Origin: Aliirhizobium wenxiniae
Lineage (GTDB): Bacteria; Pseudomonadota; Alphaproteobacteria; Rhizobiales; Rhizobiaceae
Reading direction: 5' to 3'
Assembly: GCF_019511445.1 (NCBI RefSeq)
Contig: NZ_JAEUAN010000015.1
Span: forward strand, 62,001-126,000
DNA: 64,000 nucleotides
Made by a program: the position numbers and the translations under genes. Positions 52,231 through 61,986 of this stretch are shown here, piece after piece. The notes under the pieces were generated by a model. That model did not search any database, was not told where the DNA came from, and worked only from the letters and a program-made list of their open reading frames with translations. Position 1 is the first letter of the stretch, and every line of letters starts with the position of its first letter.

Positions 52231-52414
52231 AGAAAAGTGAAGGCCTTGAATCATATCGCGCTGAAGCCGCACGGCAGAACGCTTCCTCGCGACTTAACGC
52301 CGAAGCCAAAGTCCGCGGTCGTCATATACGGCTCCGCTAACTTCTCGGCAGATGTTCAACGGACTTTTGCGAACGCATTCCGCGCCCCATGTCAGTTACC
52401 GAGTGAGAGACAGA

Positions 52415-54139
52415 CTAGAGCGCAGTAAAGTCGACCGAGCCTCCCATTCCCGCCATCAAATCTCGGAGCCGTGGGGCCTGCGTTCGCGGCAGCGCGATCG
52501 CCAACAGGCGCTGCGCCCGCGACGCCCCCACATAGATCTTGCGCGCTTCCTCATTGTCGACCGCGGCATCCCCGGTCAGAAAATCGACGATGCCTTTCGC
52601 GGTGCTCGGCGACATCACCACGCAGATCGCCGGAAACTCCATACCCTTCACGCTATGGATTGTCCGCGCAGCGTGGCCGGATGGGGGCGCGACGGACAAT
52701 GCCTTGTCCAGATCGCCATTGCGGCGAAGCCGCTGATTGATTGACGGGCCGCCGGCCGGCAGCAACGGCGCGAGAAGACGACGGGCCTCATCGTGCCACG
52801 CCTCGGCCGTTGCGAACCGCTCCGGACTGAACTTCAGGGCCTGCGCCAACGCGAGGGCTGCAGGGCGCCACGACTCCGGGCTTGCGTCTGTATCCGTGAG
52901 ATGCTGGTGATAGGTCTTTCCGCCCATGCCGCCACCCAATTCGAGCATGATGCGGTGGATTGCGACAAGCGCCTCCTTCCGACCGCCAATCTCGAACGAG
53001 AAGTGAAAATCGCTCACCGCAACGGCAAGCCTGTAGCTCAGATCGCGAACGCCCGTATCCTGGGGATGTCCGAGTGCGTTCGCGCCGGTCCGTCGTGTCG
53101 CCGAAACGATCGGACAATCCTTTGCTGCGAACCCCATTGCTTGGACGAGCTCTTGGAATTTCGCCCCAATCGTCGAGGACACGCCCCTTCCTGAATAGGA
53201 CAGGATCTGAATTGCTTTTGGTTCGTCGCGGTGCTCACCCAGCGCTTCGTCGATCGCAGCACGCATATTGGGCGCGCGCAACGCGACCACACCCTTCGTG
53301 ATGTGGCGGCTTGATCGGAAGTTTCCGCTCATAGGAAGACGCTCGGCTTCGCCGAACTTCTCAGCGAATTGCGCAAGCTCGCGTGTCACGCCGCCGCGGA
53401 AGCCGTAGATCGCTTGGTTGGGATCGCAGATCACCTTCACGGGTACGCCGGCTGCGCGCAACCAGTCGATGATCTCCAGGTCGACCGGATTACAGTCCTG
53501 TGCCTCGTCAACGATGAGCTCAAGGAAGCGCGCCGCCAGCGCCCGGCCAAGCACCGCGCCCTGCTCCGGATCGCGTAACCGGGTAAGCGACATAGACCGC
53601 GCATCGGTAAAATCGAGTTCGCCGCGCTCCAGGAAGCGCGCTCGCGCGTTCCGGGCCGCAGTTTCATGAGCCTTGAGCTTCCCGCGAAAGCCATGGCGCT
53701 GAATCAGTGCCGGAATTGCCACCCCCGTCGTGCGATCGAAGCACTCCAACGGCAAGGCCTGCGCCCCGGCAAACGGCTGAATAATGCGATCATCCTTGTC
53801 CGGGATGAGCTTCGGCTTCGCGGCGCAGCCATCGATCCCGAAGGGTGCGATGAGGAACTGCCAGAGAAACCCATCGAATGTGCCGATGAAGTGAGGAAAA
53901 GCCGGCGTATCGATCAGGCCTTCGCGGCGCAGTCGATCATCCAGCTCCGAGACCGCAGCGATCGTGAAGGAGAGGAAAGCGATTGCGCCACTCGTTCCCC
54001 CACCATTTAGAAGCTTGCGCGCTCGCTCCACCATGACACGGGTCTTGCCCGCACCCGGACACGCCGCGATGAAGGCAGATCCCGAATGCTCGATCACGCG
54101 CTTCTGCTCATCAGTCGGCTTGAACGGCGCAGCGATCAT
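52415..54139 (-). CDS. gajB: GajB, UvrD-like helicase
   Basis: Superfamily 1 helicase of 574 residues. Motif I ACPGAGKTRVM, motif II LIVDEAQDCN, motif III CDPNQAIYGFRGG, motif V TIHSVKGMEFP and motif VI YVGASRAQRLL are intact. Gene order and overlap (ATGA, four bases, with the OLD nuclease gene upstream) identify it as the second gene of a Gabija anti-phage system, where GajB senses DNA ends and activates GajA. It is somewhat longer than the Bacillus protein (494 residues). Confidence 0.92.
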   Translation of the reverse strand: MIAAPFKPTDEQKRVIEHSGSAFIAACPGAGKTRVMVERARKLLNGGGTSGAIAFLSFTIAAVSELDDRLRREGLIDTPAFPHFIGTFDGFLWQFLIAPFGIDGCAAKPKLIPDKDDRIIQPFAGAQALPLECFDRTTGVAIPALIQRHGFRGKLKAHETAARNARARFLERGELDFTDARSMSLTRLRDPEQGAVLGRALAARFLELIVDEAQDCNPVDLEIIDWLRAAGVPVKVICDPNQAIYGFRGGVTRELAQFAEKFGEAERLPMSGNFRSSRHITKGVVALRAPNMRAAIDEALGEHRDEPKAIQILSYSGRGVSSTIGAKFQELVQAMGFAAKDCPIVSATRRTGANALGHPQDTGVRDLSYRLAVAVSDFHFSFEIGGRKEALVAIHRIMLELGGGMGGKTYHQHLTDTDASPESWRPAALALAQALKFSPERFATAEAWHDEARRLLAPLLPAGGPSINQRLRRNGDLDKALSVAPPSGHAARTIHSVKGMEFPAICVVMSPSTAKGIVDFLTGDAAVDNEEARKIYVGASRAQRLLAIALPRTQAPRLRDLMAGMGGSVDFTAL

Positions 54140-55992
54140 TTCACGAGCGCCTCTATCGCCGTCTTCAAATAGCCCGGTACTGTGAACGCCGCGCCGTTGT
54201 TGATTTCATCAGCGACTAGCTGGGCAAAATCACCTTTGCGCGTCGTTTCGAACAATCTTTGAATTGCTACCGCCTGTGCAGCGCCGGCCTGCCCGACGGC
54301 GGCCTCCCACTTGTCAGCTGAGCGCGGGTGGAGCTTGACATAGGCCCCCTTGAGCAGAGCCCCGTTCCCTGCTCGCACCAATTCTGCCTCGAGCGAATAG
54401 TCGTTGATCACGACCTCAAGCAGATCGCTTGCGCCAAGTTCTGCGGCGGCTGCCTCCAGATCGCGCTTGCGTCCGGCGCCTGGCGTCATTGCCCCGCCTG
54501 CAACCTCGCCACCGTCGCCGTCCGTCAAGACGACAAGCCGATCCGCGATCCGCACCTCATTGTAGGGTGAGAGGAGCAACTTGGCGTAAGGCTCAAAGTC
54601 AACGCCATCAATCGGGACGAACACCGCCGAGCGAAACAGGCGGAGCTTCTCCGGTTCGCCCTTCAGGACGACCTTCTTCGCGATGACCGGAAGCAAAAGC
54701 GCTTCAGCGATCCCCTCGACGAGGAGCACGCGACCACCGAACAGGAGCGCCGATTTGGTCACGTCGAGATAGCGATCGACCTTGCGACGCTCGACCGGAT
54801 CGAGCGCCAATGCACTGAGCGGAATGCAGCGTGTTTCTCGCCTCGGCCTGTCCACCGGCATCACGGGATTCGGCTCGATTTCCGGCATGATCTCGGCTGG
54901 AACGCCGGCGAGCGCATGCGGCTCTTTCTCCGCAACAGTGGCCTCGGCCAAAGCTGGCGGGGGAAGAAAGGATCGGAAAAAGACGAGTTTCTTGCTTTCC
55001 ACCCACGCCGAAAGGTTCGGCGAATGGGTTGCTACGATCACCTGCAACTCGCCCGCCGGACCTTGAACATCAGCGCGCGGCTTACGCGATTTCTCGGCCT
55101 GCTCGTCAAGGAAGCTGAGCACAGCCGCTTGGAGCTGGGGGTGGAGATGGGCTTCCGGCTCCTCGACCAGGAACAGCGTCAAATCGGCGTCGTTGACCTT
55201 TTCGAGCTCGACCGCGATCGTCGCCATATAGAGAAGGTTCGCGTAGCCGTGTCCCGAATAACGAATATCCTCGGGCTCGATGCCGTGATCGGAGAGCTTG
55301 AAGCGGAGGTCGCGCGCGATATCGATTAGCTTCTCGTCATTTGCGAAGCCCAGGGACGCAGCTTGCCGCCGCACGCCATCAGTCAACGCGCTAAGCCCGA
55401 CTTCCACAGCGCCCCCGACTCTACCAAGAATCTCCGATTCCACACCGCGCCGAAGTGCCTTGGCCAAGGCCTCCGGCTTTTCTCCATCAAGGAAGTGATT
55501 GAGAAGTGCGTAGATGCGAGTAGGATTGCCGGATGCCAGGGCCCGCTTTGCGTCGCGCAACGGCGGCAAATAGACATGCCGGACCATGTCGTGACATCCG
55601 GGCTCCGGATTGCCCTGCTGATGCCCGCCCCACAAAATCGGACGCACGGGGAAGCGGCCCGTTGTCTCATCATATTTGAGACCGAAAATGCAGCCGGAGA
55701 TCGCGGCATCGGTCGCCGCTGAAATCAACCGGCCTTGTTGTGCCGGAGTCAGCTCGGTGAAGGTCGCGGTCAGCTCGAACTTTCTCTCGTCGCTACCAAA
55801 TCGGATGTCCGTCGTCTCGCAATAGAGTTCCCGGCGCCCCCCAAGTGGCGCCGTTAAAAGCCGTATCGCATCAATGGCGTTGCTTTTTCCGCCGTTGTTT
55901 TCTCCAACAAGGATCGTCAGATCTTTGCAAAGAGGAATTTCGGACTGACCAAAAGAACGGAAATTACTGAGACTAAGATTTTTGAGATACAT
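54136..55992 (-). CDS. gajA: GajA, OLD-family ATPase-TOPRIM nuclease
   Basis: 618 residues (start 55992 with GGAG five bases upstream). ABC-type ATPase: Walker A VGENNGGKSNAIDAIRL, signature YSGHGYANLL, Walker B LFLVEEPEAHLHPQ and IVATHSPNLS. TOPRIM nuclease: LLVEGIAEALLLPVI and VVLTDGDGGEV supply the acidic metal ligands. With GajB it forms a Gabija system, a DNA-nicking anti-phage defence activated by nucleotide depletion. An upstream frame to 56097 is not supported. Confidence 0.92.
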   Translation of the reverse strand: MYLKNLSLSNFRSFGQSEIPLCKDLTILVGENNGGKSNAIDAIRLLTAPLGGRRELYCETTDIRFGSDERKFELTATFTELTPAQQGRLISAATDAAISGCIFGLKYDETTGRFPVRPILWGGHQQGNPEPGCHDMVRHVYLPPLRDAKRALASGNPTRIYALLNHFLDGEKPEALAKALRRGVESEILGRVGGAVEVGLSALTDGVRRQAASLGFANDEKLIDIARDLRFKLSDHGIEPEDIRYSGHGYANLLYMATIAVELEKVNDADLTLFLVEEPEAHLHPQLQAAVLSFLDEQAEKSRKPRADVQGPAGELQVIVATHSPNLSAWVESKKLVFFRSFLPPPALAEATVAEKEPHALAGVPAEIMPEIEPNPVMPVDRPRRETRCIPLSALALDPVERRKVDRYLDVTKSALLFGGRVLLVEGIAEALLLPVIAKKVVLKGEPEKLRLFRSAVFVPIDGVDFEPYAKLLLSPYNEVRIADRLVVLTDGDGGEVAGGAMTPGAGRKRDLEAAAAELGASDLLEVVINDYSLEAELVRAGNGALLKGAYVKLHPRSADKWEAAVGQAGAAQAVAIQRLFETTRKGDFAQLVADEINNGAAFTVPGYLKTAIEALVK

Positions 55993-56209
55993 GCTCACTC
56001 CGGCCCAGCGCGTACTATCGACCGCGCGAATCTTTATTGTATTTGAGCAAAGGAATACGCGGTCGCCAATAGCGCGCCCTCCGAACTTGGCGAGCAAGGA
56101 CGTTGCCAGAGGTGCGACTTCGAGATTGAGGCCGATCTCGCCCAGCCTCAGATTTGCTTAGCCGAGGCACACCAGGTCCTTCGCACCCCGCCGGTTGCAG
56201 GGCGCGCGA

Positions 56210-57100
56210 CTACGGCCCGGTGACTGAAACGGCGGCGAAGCGCGTACCTTTCAAGGCGGCGATGGTCGCGTCTCTGTTGCCGCCCGGAGCAACATGGACG
56301 CCGGTCAATTGCAGATCGCAAAAGTCATTGGGTTGGTCGATCGGGATCGGCCAGTAGTCGGAGACGCCATCGTTTCGGGCGAGGTCAATACCATCCGGAT
56401 GCCGTTTGACGAGAAGGCGGACCTCGTCTTCCAATGCAACGGTCCAATCCAGATAGAACGCGCCGGCGCGCGAGATCGTCCAAGGATTGAACGGAGGCTC
56501 TCCTGCAGCTCGCAGCGCATCGTTTATTTCTTGTAGGAGTGTCATCGACCCGCTGGTTTCGTAATAGATCGGCCGAAGCGCGGCGGCGGGTTTAGGTGTA
56601 ACTTTGAGTTCGAGACGTACTCCTGTGCTCCTGCCAAATGCTCCCCACATCAGCAGTGGATCCTTTGGAGGAATCCGCGTCAGGGAGGCATAAAACAGGT
56701 CATCAGATAGGGTGCTATAAAACTCTTCGCCCTTTGATTTGTCTAGATAACCGTCAAGCATGTGTAACTTGGCGAATGCCGCAAGCTCTCCACCTTGGCC
56801 AAGCCGGTTGCGGACCGGATAGAGCCGAAGCTCGCCCGAGGAGACAATCCCCTGAAATCCGCTGAACCCAGTATAATGGTAGACCGTGCTCGGTGTGGGC
56901 TCATGGGGAAACATGAAATCCAGTACGGTTGCCGAAAGGCGGGCAGGTTGGGACGTGAGTTCGATTATCACCGTCTTGCACAGGTGAAAGTCCATGCGGT
57001 TTATGGCCAACACAATTCCATGACGAGCGAGAACGCGGCCGAAAATATCAACAATATTGTCGCGTCGGGCCATCTCATCAAGAATCGCTGCTGCACTCAT
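56210..57100 (-). CDS. DUF2971-like protein
   Basis: 296 residues. From residue 72 the sequence STVYHYTGFSGFQGIVSSGELRL and MWGAFGRSTGVRLEL fits the DUF2971 pattern (Y-H-Y near the start of the domain, W-x-x-Y/F-G near the middle), a family often next to abortive-infection genes and distantly ADP-ribosyltransferase-like in layout. It lies 25 bases downstream of the HEPN/Toprim gene and likely shares its transcript. The biochemical role is unknown. Confidence 0.65.
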   Translation of the reverse strand: MSAAAILDEMARRDNIVDIFGRVLARHGIVLAINRMDFHLCKTVIIELTSQPARLSATVLDFMFPHEPTPSTVYHYTGFSGFQGIVSSGELRLYPVRNRLGQGGELAAFAKLHMLDGYLDKSKGEEFYSTLSDDLFYASLTRIPPKDPLLMWGAFGRSTGVRLELKVTPKPAAALRPIYYETSGSMTLLQEINDALRAAGEPPFNPWTISRAGAFYLDWTVALEDEVRLLVKRHPDGIDLARNDGVSDYWPIPIDQPNDFCDLQLTGVHVAPGGNRDATIAALKGTRFAAVSVTGP

Positions 57101-57125
57101 ATCGCGTCCTTCTAATGCCTTGAGG

Positions 57126-58421
57126 TTAGTGCTGATCTGCTGCGCTTAACAATGAAACCTCAGCGACGATCGCATCAAGGACCTGATTGAGCTTGGAGAG
57201 ATCATAGTTCCCTGACGCTAATTCTTGAGCATCATGCTTCATGAAATGGCGGTCATAGGATTCCTTGTGCTCCAATGCGCCGTGCCACAATCCTATCTCG
57301 CGCTTGAAGTTGCTCCAGATCACCTGCGGCGGCGGGTAGCCGGGCAGATTGAGATCAAGATAGCATTCGATCGCCGCGGCGCGGCCATTGATGTCACAGT
57401 TGCTGAGTCCCTCCGGGCCAAGTGCCGGAAACCTCCGCAGTTCCTCAACATTCGGCAAAACCATGCTGCGCAGGTTCGCCGACATATTCAGCTCCTTGAG
57501 CTTGCGGTACGCATCCATACCTTCCGCATCATTGTCGAGAAGGAACAGCACCTGGTTCTGTATATCAATCCGCACCAGTCCCTCGGCAAACCGTACCATA
57601 TTGCCGGTGCCCCAAAAGTGATGCCGCTCATCGCCGTCAATAAAGCGAAAGAAATCCGCGACGTCGGGCCGAAGGAGGTCGAGCGCACGGCGCAGGATCC
57701 GAGAATCCGACGCACCTTCAGTCGCGACCAGGATAGTCTGCTTTCTGTCCGCGCCGGCGACAAAGTCTCCCCGTGCGGCCCAACCTGCATTAACGAGATT
57801 GCCGAACTGCCATACCACCTCCGCCTCCGCATTCCGCGGATCCTGAGCGAAGATTGAGAGCATCGAAGCAGCGCTCAGGATGCAGATTTTTGACGACAGG
57901 TAGCTCGCTTCAGACCAATAGGAGTTGGAGTTCTCGGTCCAGGGGACACGGGCAAATTTCTCCGCAAGGATGGCGAAGCGCCCTTGCGAAACGATGTCGC
58001 GGTCGTCGGTCTCGTACTCCACATACTTCTGTGCAAGGCTTGTAAGGGAGAAGTGGTTGGCAAGAGCGCAGAATTCCTCGAAGGCTAAGTGCTCTGGCCT
58101 CCGTCCGTTCGCGACCATCGCTGTAATGTCTGCCGACTCAGCCGCGAGAGCCTCATATTCCGCCTTGGCGGTCTCTAGGCTATGCCCGAGTATCTGCAGT
58201 CTCGGAACGACCCGCGACAGTGGACGAACGAAGGAAAGCTCGCTCTCAGCGAGCTCGTCTTCCTCTTCAGGATGGTCGGCATAGTAATCGTAGTCTATGC
58301 CATCGCATGGCCGGCGCGCCAAATCCTGGCTTTGAAAAAGGTAGCCGTAATCGTGCCCCATATTGTTTTTGGCATAGTCAAGGGAGACGCCACCCACCTT
58401 CAGTTCAATCGAAGTGCCCAT
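57126..58421 (-). CDS. HEPN/Toprim-associated protein
   Basis: 431 residues. The start MGTSIELKVGGVSLDYAKN is the hallmark of the HEPN/Toprim N-terminal domain. The TOPRIM part follows at about residues 235-330 with TILVATEGASDSRILRRAL and VLFLLDNDAEGMDA carrying the catalytic Glu and Asp-x-Asp residues. A nuclease acting on DNA or tRNA is likely. It starts three bases after the abiEii stop, so it is probably part of the AbiE operon. Confidence 0.83.
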   Translation of the reverse strand: MGTSIELKVGGVSLDYAKNNMGHDYGYLFQSQDLARRPCDGIDYDYYADHPEEEDELAESELSFVRPLSRVVPRLQILGHSLETAKAEYEALAAESADITAMVANGRRPEHLAFEEFCALANHFSLTSLAQKYVEYETDDRDIVSQGRFAILAEKFARVPWTENSNSYWSEASYLSSKICILSAASMLSIFAQDPRNAEAEVVWQFGNLVNAGWAARGDFVAGADRKQTILVATEGASDSRILRRALDLLRPDVADFFRFIDGDERHHFWGTGNMVRFAEGLVRIDIQNQVLFLLDNDAEGMDAYRKLKELNMSANLRSMVLPNVEELRRFPALGPEGLSNCDINGRAAAIECYLDLNLPGYPPPQVIWSNFKREIGLWHGALEHKESYDRHFMKHDAQELASGNYDLSKLNQVLDAIVAEVSLLSAADQH

Positions 58422-58424
58422 GGG

Positions 58425-59375
58425 TCAGGTCTTGTCGCCTCCGGAGTCCTTGCGGGTCTCCGAGGTAATCTCCTCGATCTCCCGCCGCTGCTCGGCGTGT
58501 TTCGTGGGGTTTTGCTCCTTCAACTTCTGCAAATTCAGGAGCTTCCAGCGCACGGCTGGCAGCTCCGCGGCCTGTGGCAGCCTGATGGCTTCGAAATCCG
58601 GTTCGCCATCGTGGAGCGACAGCAGGAAGCGCATCGCCTTGTCGTCCAGCTTCGCGAGAATATCGGCCGTCATCTGGCTTCTCGCGGCTTTCAGGTCGTC
58701 GAGGCCGACGTGCTCAATCGTCATCCCCTCGAATTCCTTTACGAAGGCCTCGTCGAGGTCTGCGAGCGACGGCCGCACAAGCTCGTGCGGCGGGCGTCCG
58801 GAGCTAGCGACGTAGATCAGGAATGTCCGGAACAGAGCGTCGGTCAGGCCCTCATTTTCATAGAGCATCTTCACATCGAACAGGTCTCGCGGATGCTGCC
58901 GGTCTACTGCCGCATGAAGCTTTCCGCCAAATAGGTCCTCGAACGAAACGACCTGCATCTCGGCGAAACCGAATTCATCCTCTACGGCCGCGCTCACGCG
59001 TCGGCGTTCGGGTGGATGGACAGTTCCGCGCGCGACGGGAGATGTCTCGACCTTTATTTCGGCATTGCCCTGACGGACGAGGAGGCGGGTGTCGTTGTTG
59101 CCGCCGCCGGCGATCCGTTGGACGCTCGCGCCGCGCAGATTGCCCATCACGTCTTCGCGAATGCGCTCCAGTGTCGTGTCGATATTTTTCAGCGTCGTTT
59201 CGCGATCCTCGATCGGCAGATAGGTCAGGTCGATATCGACCGATAGCCGCGGCATGTCGCGATAGAAGAGGTTGATGGCGGTCCCGCCCTTCAGGGCGAA
59301 AGCGTCGTAGCGGGCGATGTAAGGAAGCGTCCGCACCAGGAGGTCGACTTGGCGCTTGTATTGGTCACGGGCCAT
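58425..59375 (-). CDS. abiEii: AbiEii-type nucleotidyltransferase toxin
   Basis: 316 residues with the AbiEii/AbiGii nucleotidyltransferase signature KGGTAINLF (residues 29-37) and the catalytic D-x-D in SVDIDL (47-49). It also has HPRDLFDVKML later, another family motif. Related MenT-type toxins add nucleotides to tRNA acceptor ends. It overlaps the abiEi gene by 11 bases. Confidence 0.93.
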   Translation of the reverse strand: MARDQYKRQVDLLVRTLPYIARYDAFALKGGTAINLFYRDMPRLSVDIDLTYLPIEDRETTLKNIDTTLERIREDVMGNLRGASVQRIAGGGNNDTRLLVRQGNAEIKVETSPVARGTVHPPERRRVSAAVEDEFGFAEMQVVSFEDLFGGKLHAAVDRQHPRDLFDVKMLYENEGLTDALFRTFLIYVASSGRPPHELVRPSLADLDEAFVKEFEGMTIEHVGLDDLKAARSQMTADILAKLDDKAMRFLLSLHDGEPDFEAIRLPQAAELPAVRWKLLNLQKLKEQNPTKHAEQRREIEEITSETRKDSGGDKT

Positions 59376-60219
59376 GTTGGGCCTCCTTTGGCATCAAGTC
59401 GGCCGGGACTGTGATGCGATAGTCGGGGTGCAACCGGCCACCAGGTGTAAGCGCCCGGTCGCCCTTGCCGAGATCGATGGATGAGGTTTCGACGTGCCGG
59501 CGCCAGGCATGATTATGCTTGTCGGCGAACACGAAGAAGAGGCGCTTGGCTTTGACGCTTCGGCACTGGGTCAGGAGTGTCGTTAGCAATCTCGGGCGCA
59601 GATTGGCGAGGCTCTCGAACGCCACGTCCACCTTGTGGAAACTTTCCCCCTTCGGGACCTCTTCGAGCATTTCAAGGATCGCGCGCTCTGGTGAGGACAT
59701 CGGTATTGGCCAGCGCCATGGGCTTTGCGCCAGTTCCGGGTCGTCGCCGTTGGAAAGGTCGAAATCCACGTCTTCAACGCCGATCGATCCGTCGCCGAAC
59801 AAGACGTTACTCTTGGTCTTCACATCGGCGTCCGTCCTGAGTTTCGATAGCCATGTCGGGACATCGGATCCGTAGAGATAGAGGGCAAATTCGCCGCCGA
59901 ATGACAGGTAGTGGGCATGTCCCCTCAAGGAGAGTGAGCTCGCCCCGCCGACATGAAATTTGCGTCGCATGAGCCAGACAGCCGAGAGCAGGGGGATTTT
60001 CCAGCCGCCGACAGCTTCTGGATTGGCGTCCGAGGAAAATGGGCGACGGTACACGCCTGACACGACCGGCTCTAGCCAACCTTGTTTGACATAGCCTGAA
60101 ACAGACTGCCGCGAGATTGCATGACGGCTCATCCACCCCGAGTCCACCAGGAAACCGGGGGGGACTTCCTGCAGAAGCTGCTTTAGCTTTGTCTCTGGCT
60201 GTCCATTCATGTTTGACAT
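59365..60219 (-). CDS. abiEi: AbiEi-type antitoxin
   Basis: 284 residues. The N-terminal winged helix is SRHAISRQSVSGYVKQGWLEPVVSGVYRRP (residues about 30-60), the AbiEi antitoxin DNA-binding region, followed by the two C-terminal antitoxin domains. It represses its own operon and neutralises AbiEii in a type IV manner. Start at 60219 or 60210; neither has a strong ribosome binding site. It heads a four-gene minus-strand group. Confidence 0.9.
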   Translation of the reverse strand: MSNMNGQPETKLKQLLQEVPPGFLVDSGWMSRHAISRQSVSGYVKQGWLEPVVSGVYRRPFSSDANPEAVGGWKIPLLSAVWLMRRKFHVGGASSLSLRGHAHYLSFGGEFALYLYGSDVPTWLSKLRTDADVKTKSNVLFGDGSIGVEDVDFDLSNGDDPELAQSPWRWPIPMSSPERAILEMLEEVPKGESFHKVDVAFESLANLRPRLLTTLLTQCRSVKAKRLFFVFADKHNHAWRRHVETSSIDLGKGDRALTPGGRLHPDYRITVPADLMPKEAQHGP

Positions 60220-60600
60220 TATGGCACAAGATTAAAGTTTGTGCGACTCGAACTTTACAAGATGCCAAATTTGTCAATTCAAGATAGTCCAGATGCGTCG
60301 ATCTCAAAGTCGGAGGCAGACGGGCGTCCCTGGGGTCACAACAAGAACAGTGCAAAATCGTGCGCTAACATAATTCCCGAGCAATTTCGGTAATTTACGA
60401 CCTCTTTCAAAAATGAAACATTACGATTAAATGCAATGTATGATTGAGTTTATGGTATGAATACCGGCCTTCAGCTTCACTTTCCAAGCTAAACGTACGA
60501 TTTCGCACTGATCTTGTTCTGCCCCCGATATTCCGAAACCGAACGCGCGACGCGTCGCTGTAAATTAGTCATGCTTTACCTGCTCTTGGAGGGAAATTGA
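60220..60600. other. intergenic, promoter region of the AbiE operon
   Basis: About 380 bases between abiEi and the downstream end of the next gene. The central part (60380-60460) is A+T-rich. I see no open frame with support. Inverted repeats expected for AbiEi binding were not found with confidence by eye. Confidence 0.4.
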
Positions 60601-61929
60601 TCACAGAAGCGGGGCTCCCCGATCTAGCAGATCATTGAGGACTTGGACACGTGTGGCTGGCTGCACCGGTGATTGCGCGACGAGCGCCTCCGCCATTTTC
60701 CGTGCGAGACGTCTGGCGCTCAGGCGCAAGGTGGTGGGAATCTTGGCCAGACCGGCTCTGCCATGGACATAACTGCTGCGCAGCTCAAACAGCTGGCGAT
60801 AGGCTGTTGCCGCGGTCGCGTCGTTCAGGAGAGCGGCCAAACGTGCTGCAGCTCTATCGGAAGGGGACACATCCCGGTGCGCGTCCGGTTTCGGGCGCAG
60901 CCCTCTTCTGTGATCCATCTCCAATCCTAGCCCCGCCTCGATGGCGGTCATATGGGCCATGACTTCGTCCATGCCGTCAGCCAGAAAGGCGCGCACAATG
61001 AAATGCACGATCGGTGTCTCGAACAAGACGCCAGCACGAGCGTCCAGGACACTTTGCCAGAGGGTCTCGTCCAGCCGGGTAAAATCAGTGCGTGCCTCTT
61101 CTTCCAGGTTGTTGACGGTCGGCCGCTCTATTTCAACCTCATCGCCATATCGGTCATAAGCAATGTCTGGCTGCAGGGAGAGCGTATTTGGGCTTGGAGG
61201 TGCCATCGGCCTTACAAAAAGATCGTCGTCAACAGTATGAAGCCACGGAAGACGGAAGGCGCGCCAGTTCACTTCGGGATAGACCGCCCAATCTTCCCAT
61301 GGTGCAAGGAGCAGAAAAAAGATTGCCGCCTCGACAACTGGCGGAAAGCGTCCGAGATGGGGATCGATCTCGCCGAAGTCCTGGCTGAGATCGGCGAACA
61401 GTATGGGGAGGGCCCGCGCTTCCGGTCTTGGGTCAACTGCGACATGCTCTTCGACGACCAGCCAGCGAAATTGCGTGAGTTGGCGTACTGGCGGTATATA
61501 GGTGGGATAGAATCGCGCCAGCCTTGCAACGTCCAAAAATTCCGCCAGTTCCGGTTCGCCGAACTCTCCAACCACGCTGTTTCCGAACCGGATTGACGGG
61601 AGTTCATCGCATAAATCGAGAGGGCACAAATGGCGCCGGCGAACTGTCTTGCTTGTCATTGCTTCGTGCAGTTTGAGCGCAGCCAACTCAGCATTCAAGG
61701 CCCTGTCGCGAGTGTCCTTTGGCAGATTGAACGGGGCTCCCAGCGACCGCAGTGCATTTGAAAGAGCGTAGTCAGCATGGGCAAAACCGTAAATTTCGCC
61801 GCACACCTCGGTGAGCTTGATGAATGCCGGCCTTTTCGTGAGGCTAGCTGTCCCGAGCGGCGGCATTCGCCAAAGATACTCAACTGCGGTTACGAGCTGG
61901 ACCGGAACTGTCATTTTCATCCTTTTCAT
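60601..61929 (-). CDS. hypothetical protein with HEPN-like C-terminus
   Basis: 442 residues, family not recognised. Toward the end the sequence LFELRSSYVHGRAG contains R-x4-H (RSSYVH), typical of the catalytic or structural motif in Apea-like HEPN domains (about residues 380-430). The long N-terminal part is mixed alpha-beta without a clear motif. It lies just downstream of a UvrD helicase gene on the same strand (57-base gap) and may be an accessory effector of that system. Confidence 0.65.
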   Translation of the reverse strand: MKRMKMTVPVQLVTAVEYLWRMPPLGTASLTKRPAFIKLTEVCGEIYGFAHADYALSNALRSLGAPFNLPKDTRDRALNAELAALKLHEAMTSKTVRRRHLCPLDLCDELPSIRFGNSVVGEFGEPELAEFLDVARLARFYPTYIPPVRQLTQFRWLVVEEHVAVDPRPEARALPILFADLSQDFGEIDPHLGRFPPVVEAAIFFLLLAPWEDWAVYPEVNWRAFRLPWLHTVDDDLFVRPMAPPSPNTLSLQPDIAYDRYGDEVEIERPTVNNLEEEARTDFTRLDETLWQSVLDARAGVLFETPIVHFIVRAFLADGMDEVMAHMTAIEAGLGLEMDHRRGLRPKPDAHRDVSPSDRAAARLAALLNDATAATAYRQLFELRSSYVHGRAGLAKIPTTLRLSARRLARKMAEALVAQSPVQPATRVQVLNDLLDRGAPLL

Positions 61930-61986
61930 TCTGCAATGGATGCCTATCCCAAACGAATGGTAGTGATCGAAAACTGTATCCTGCGC

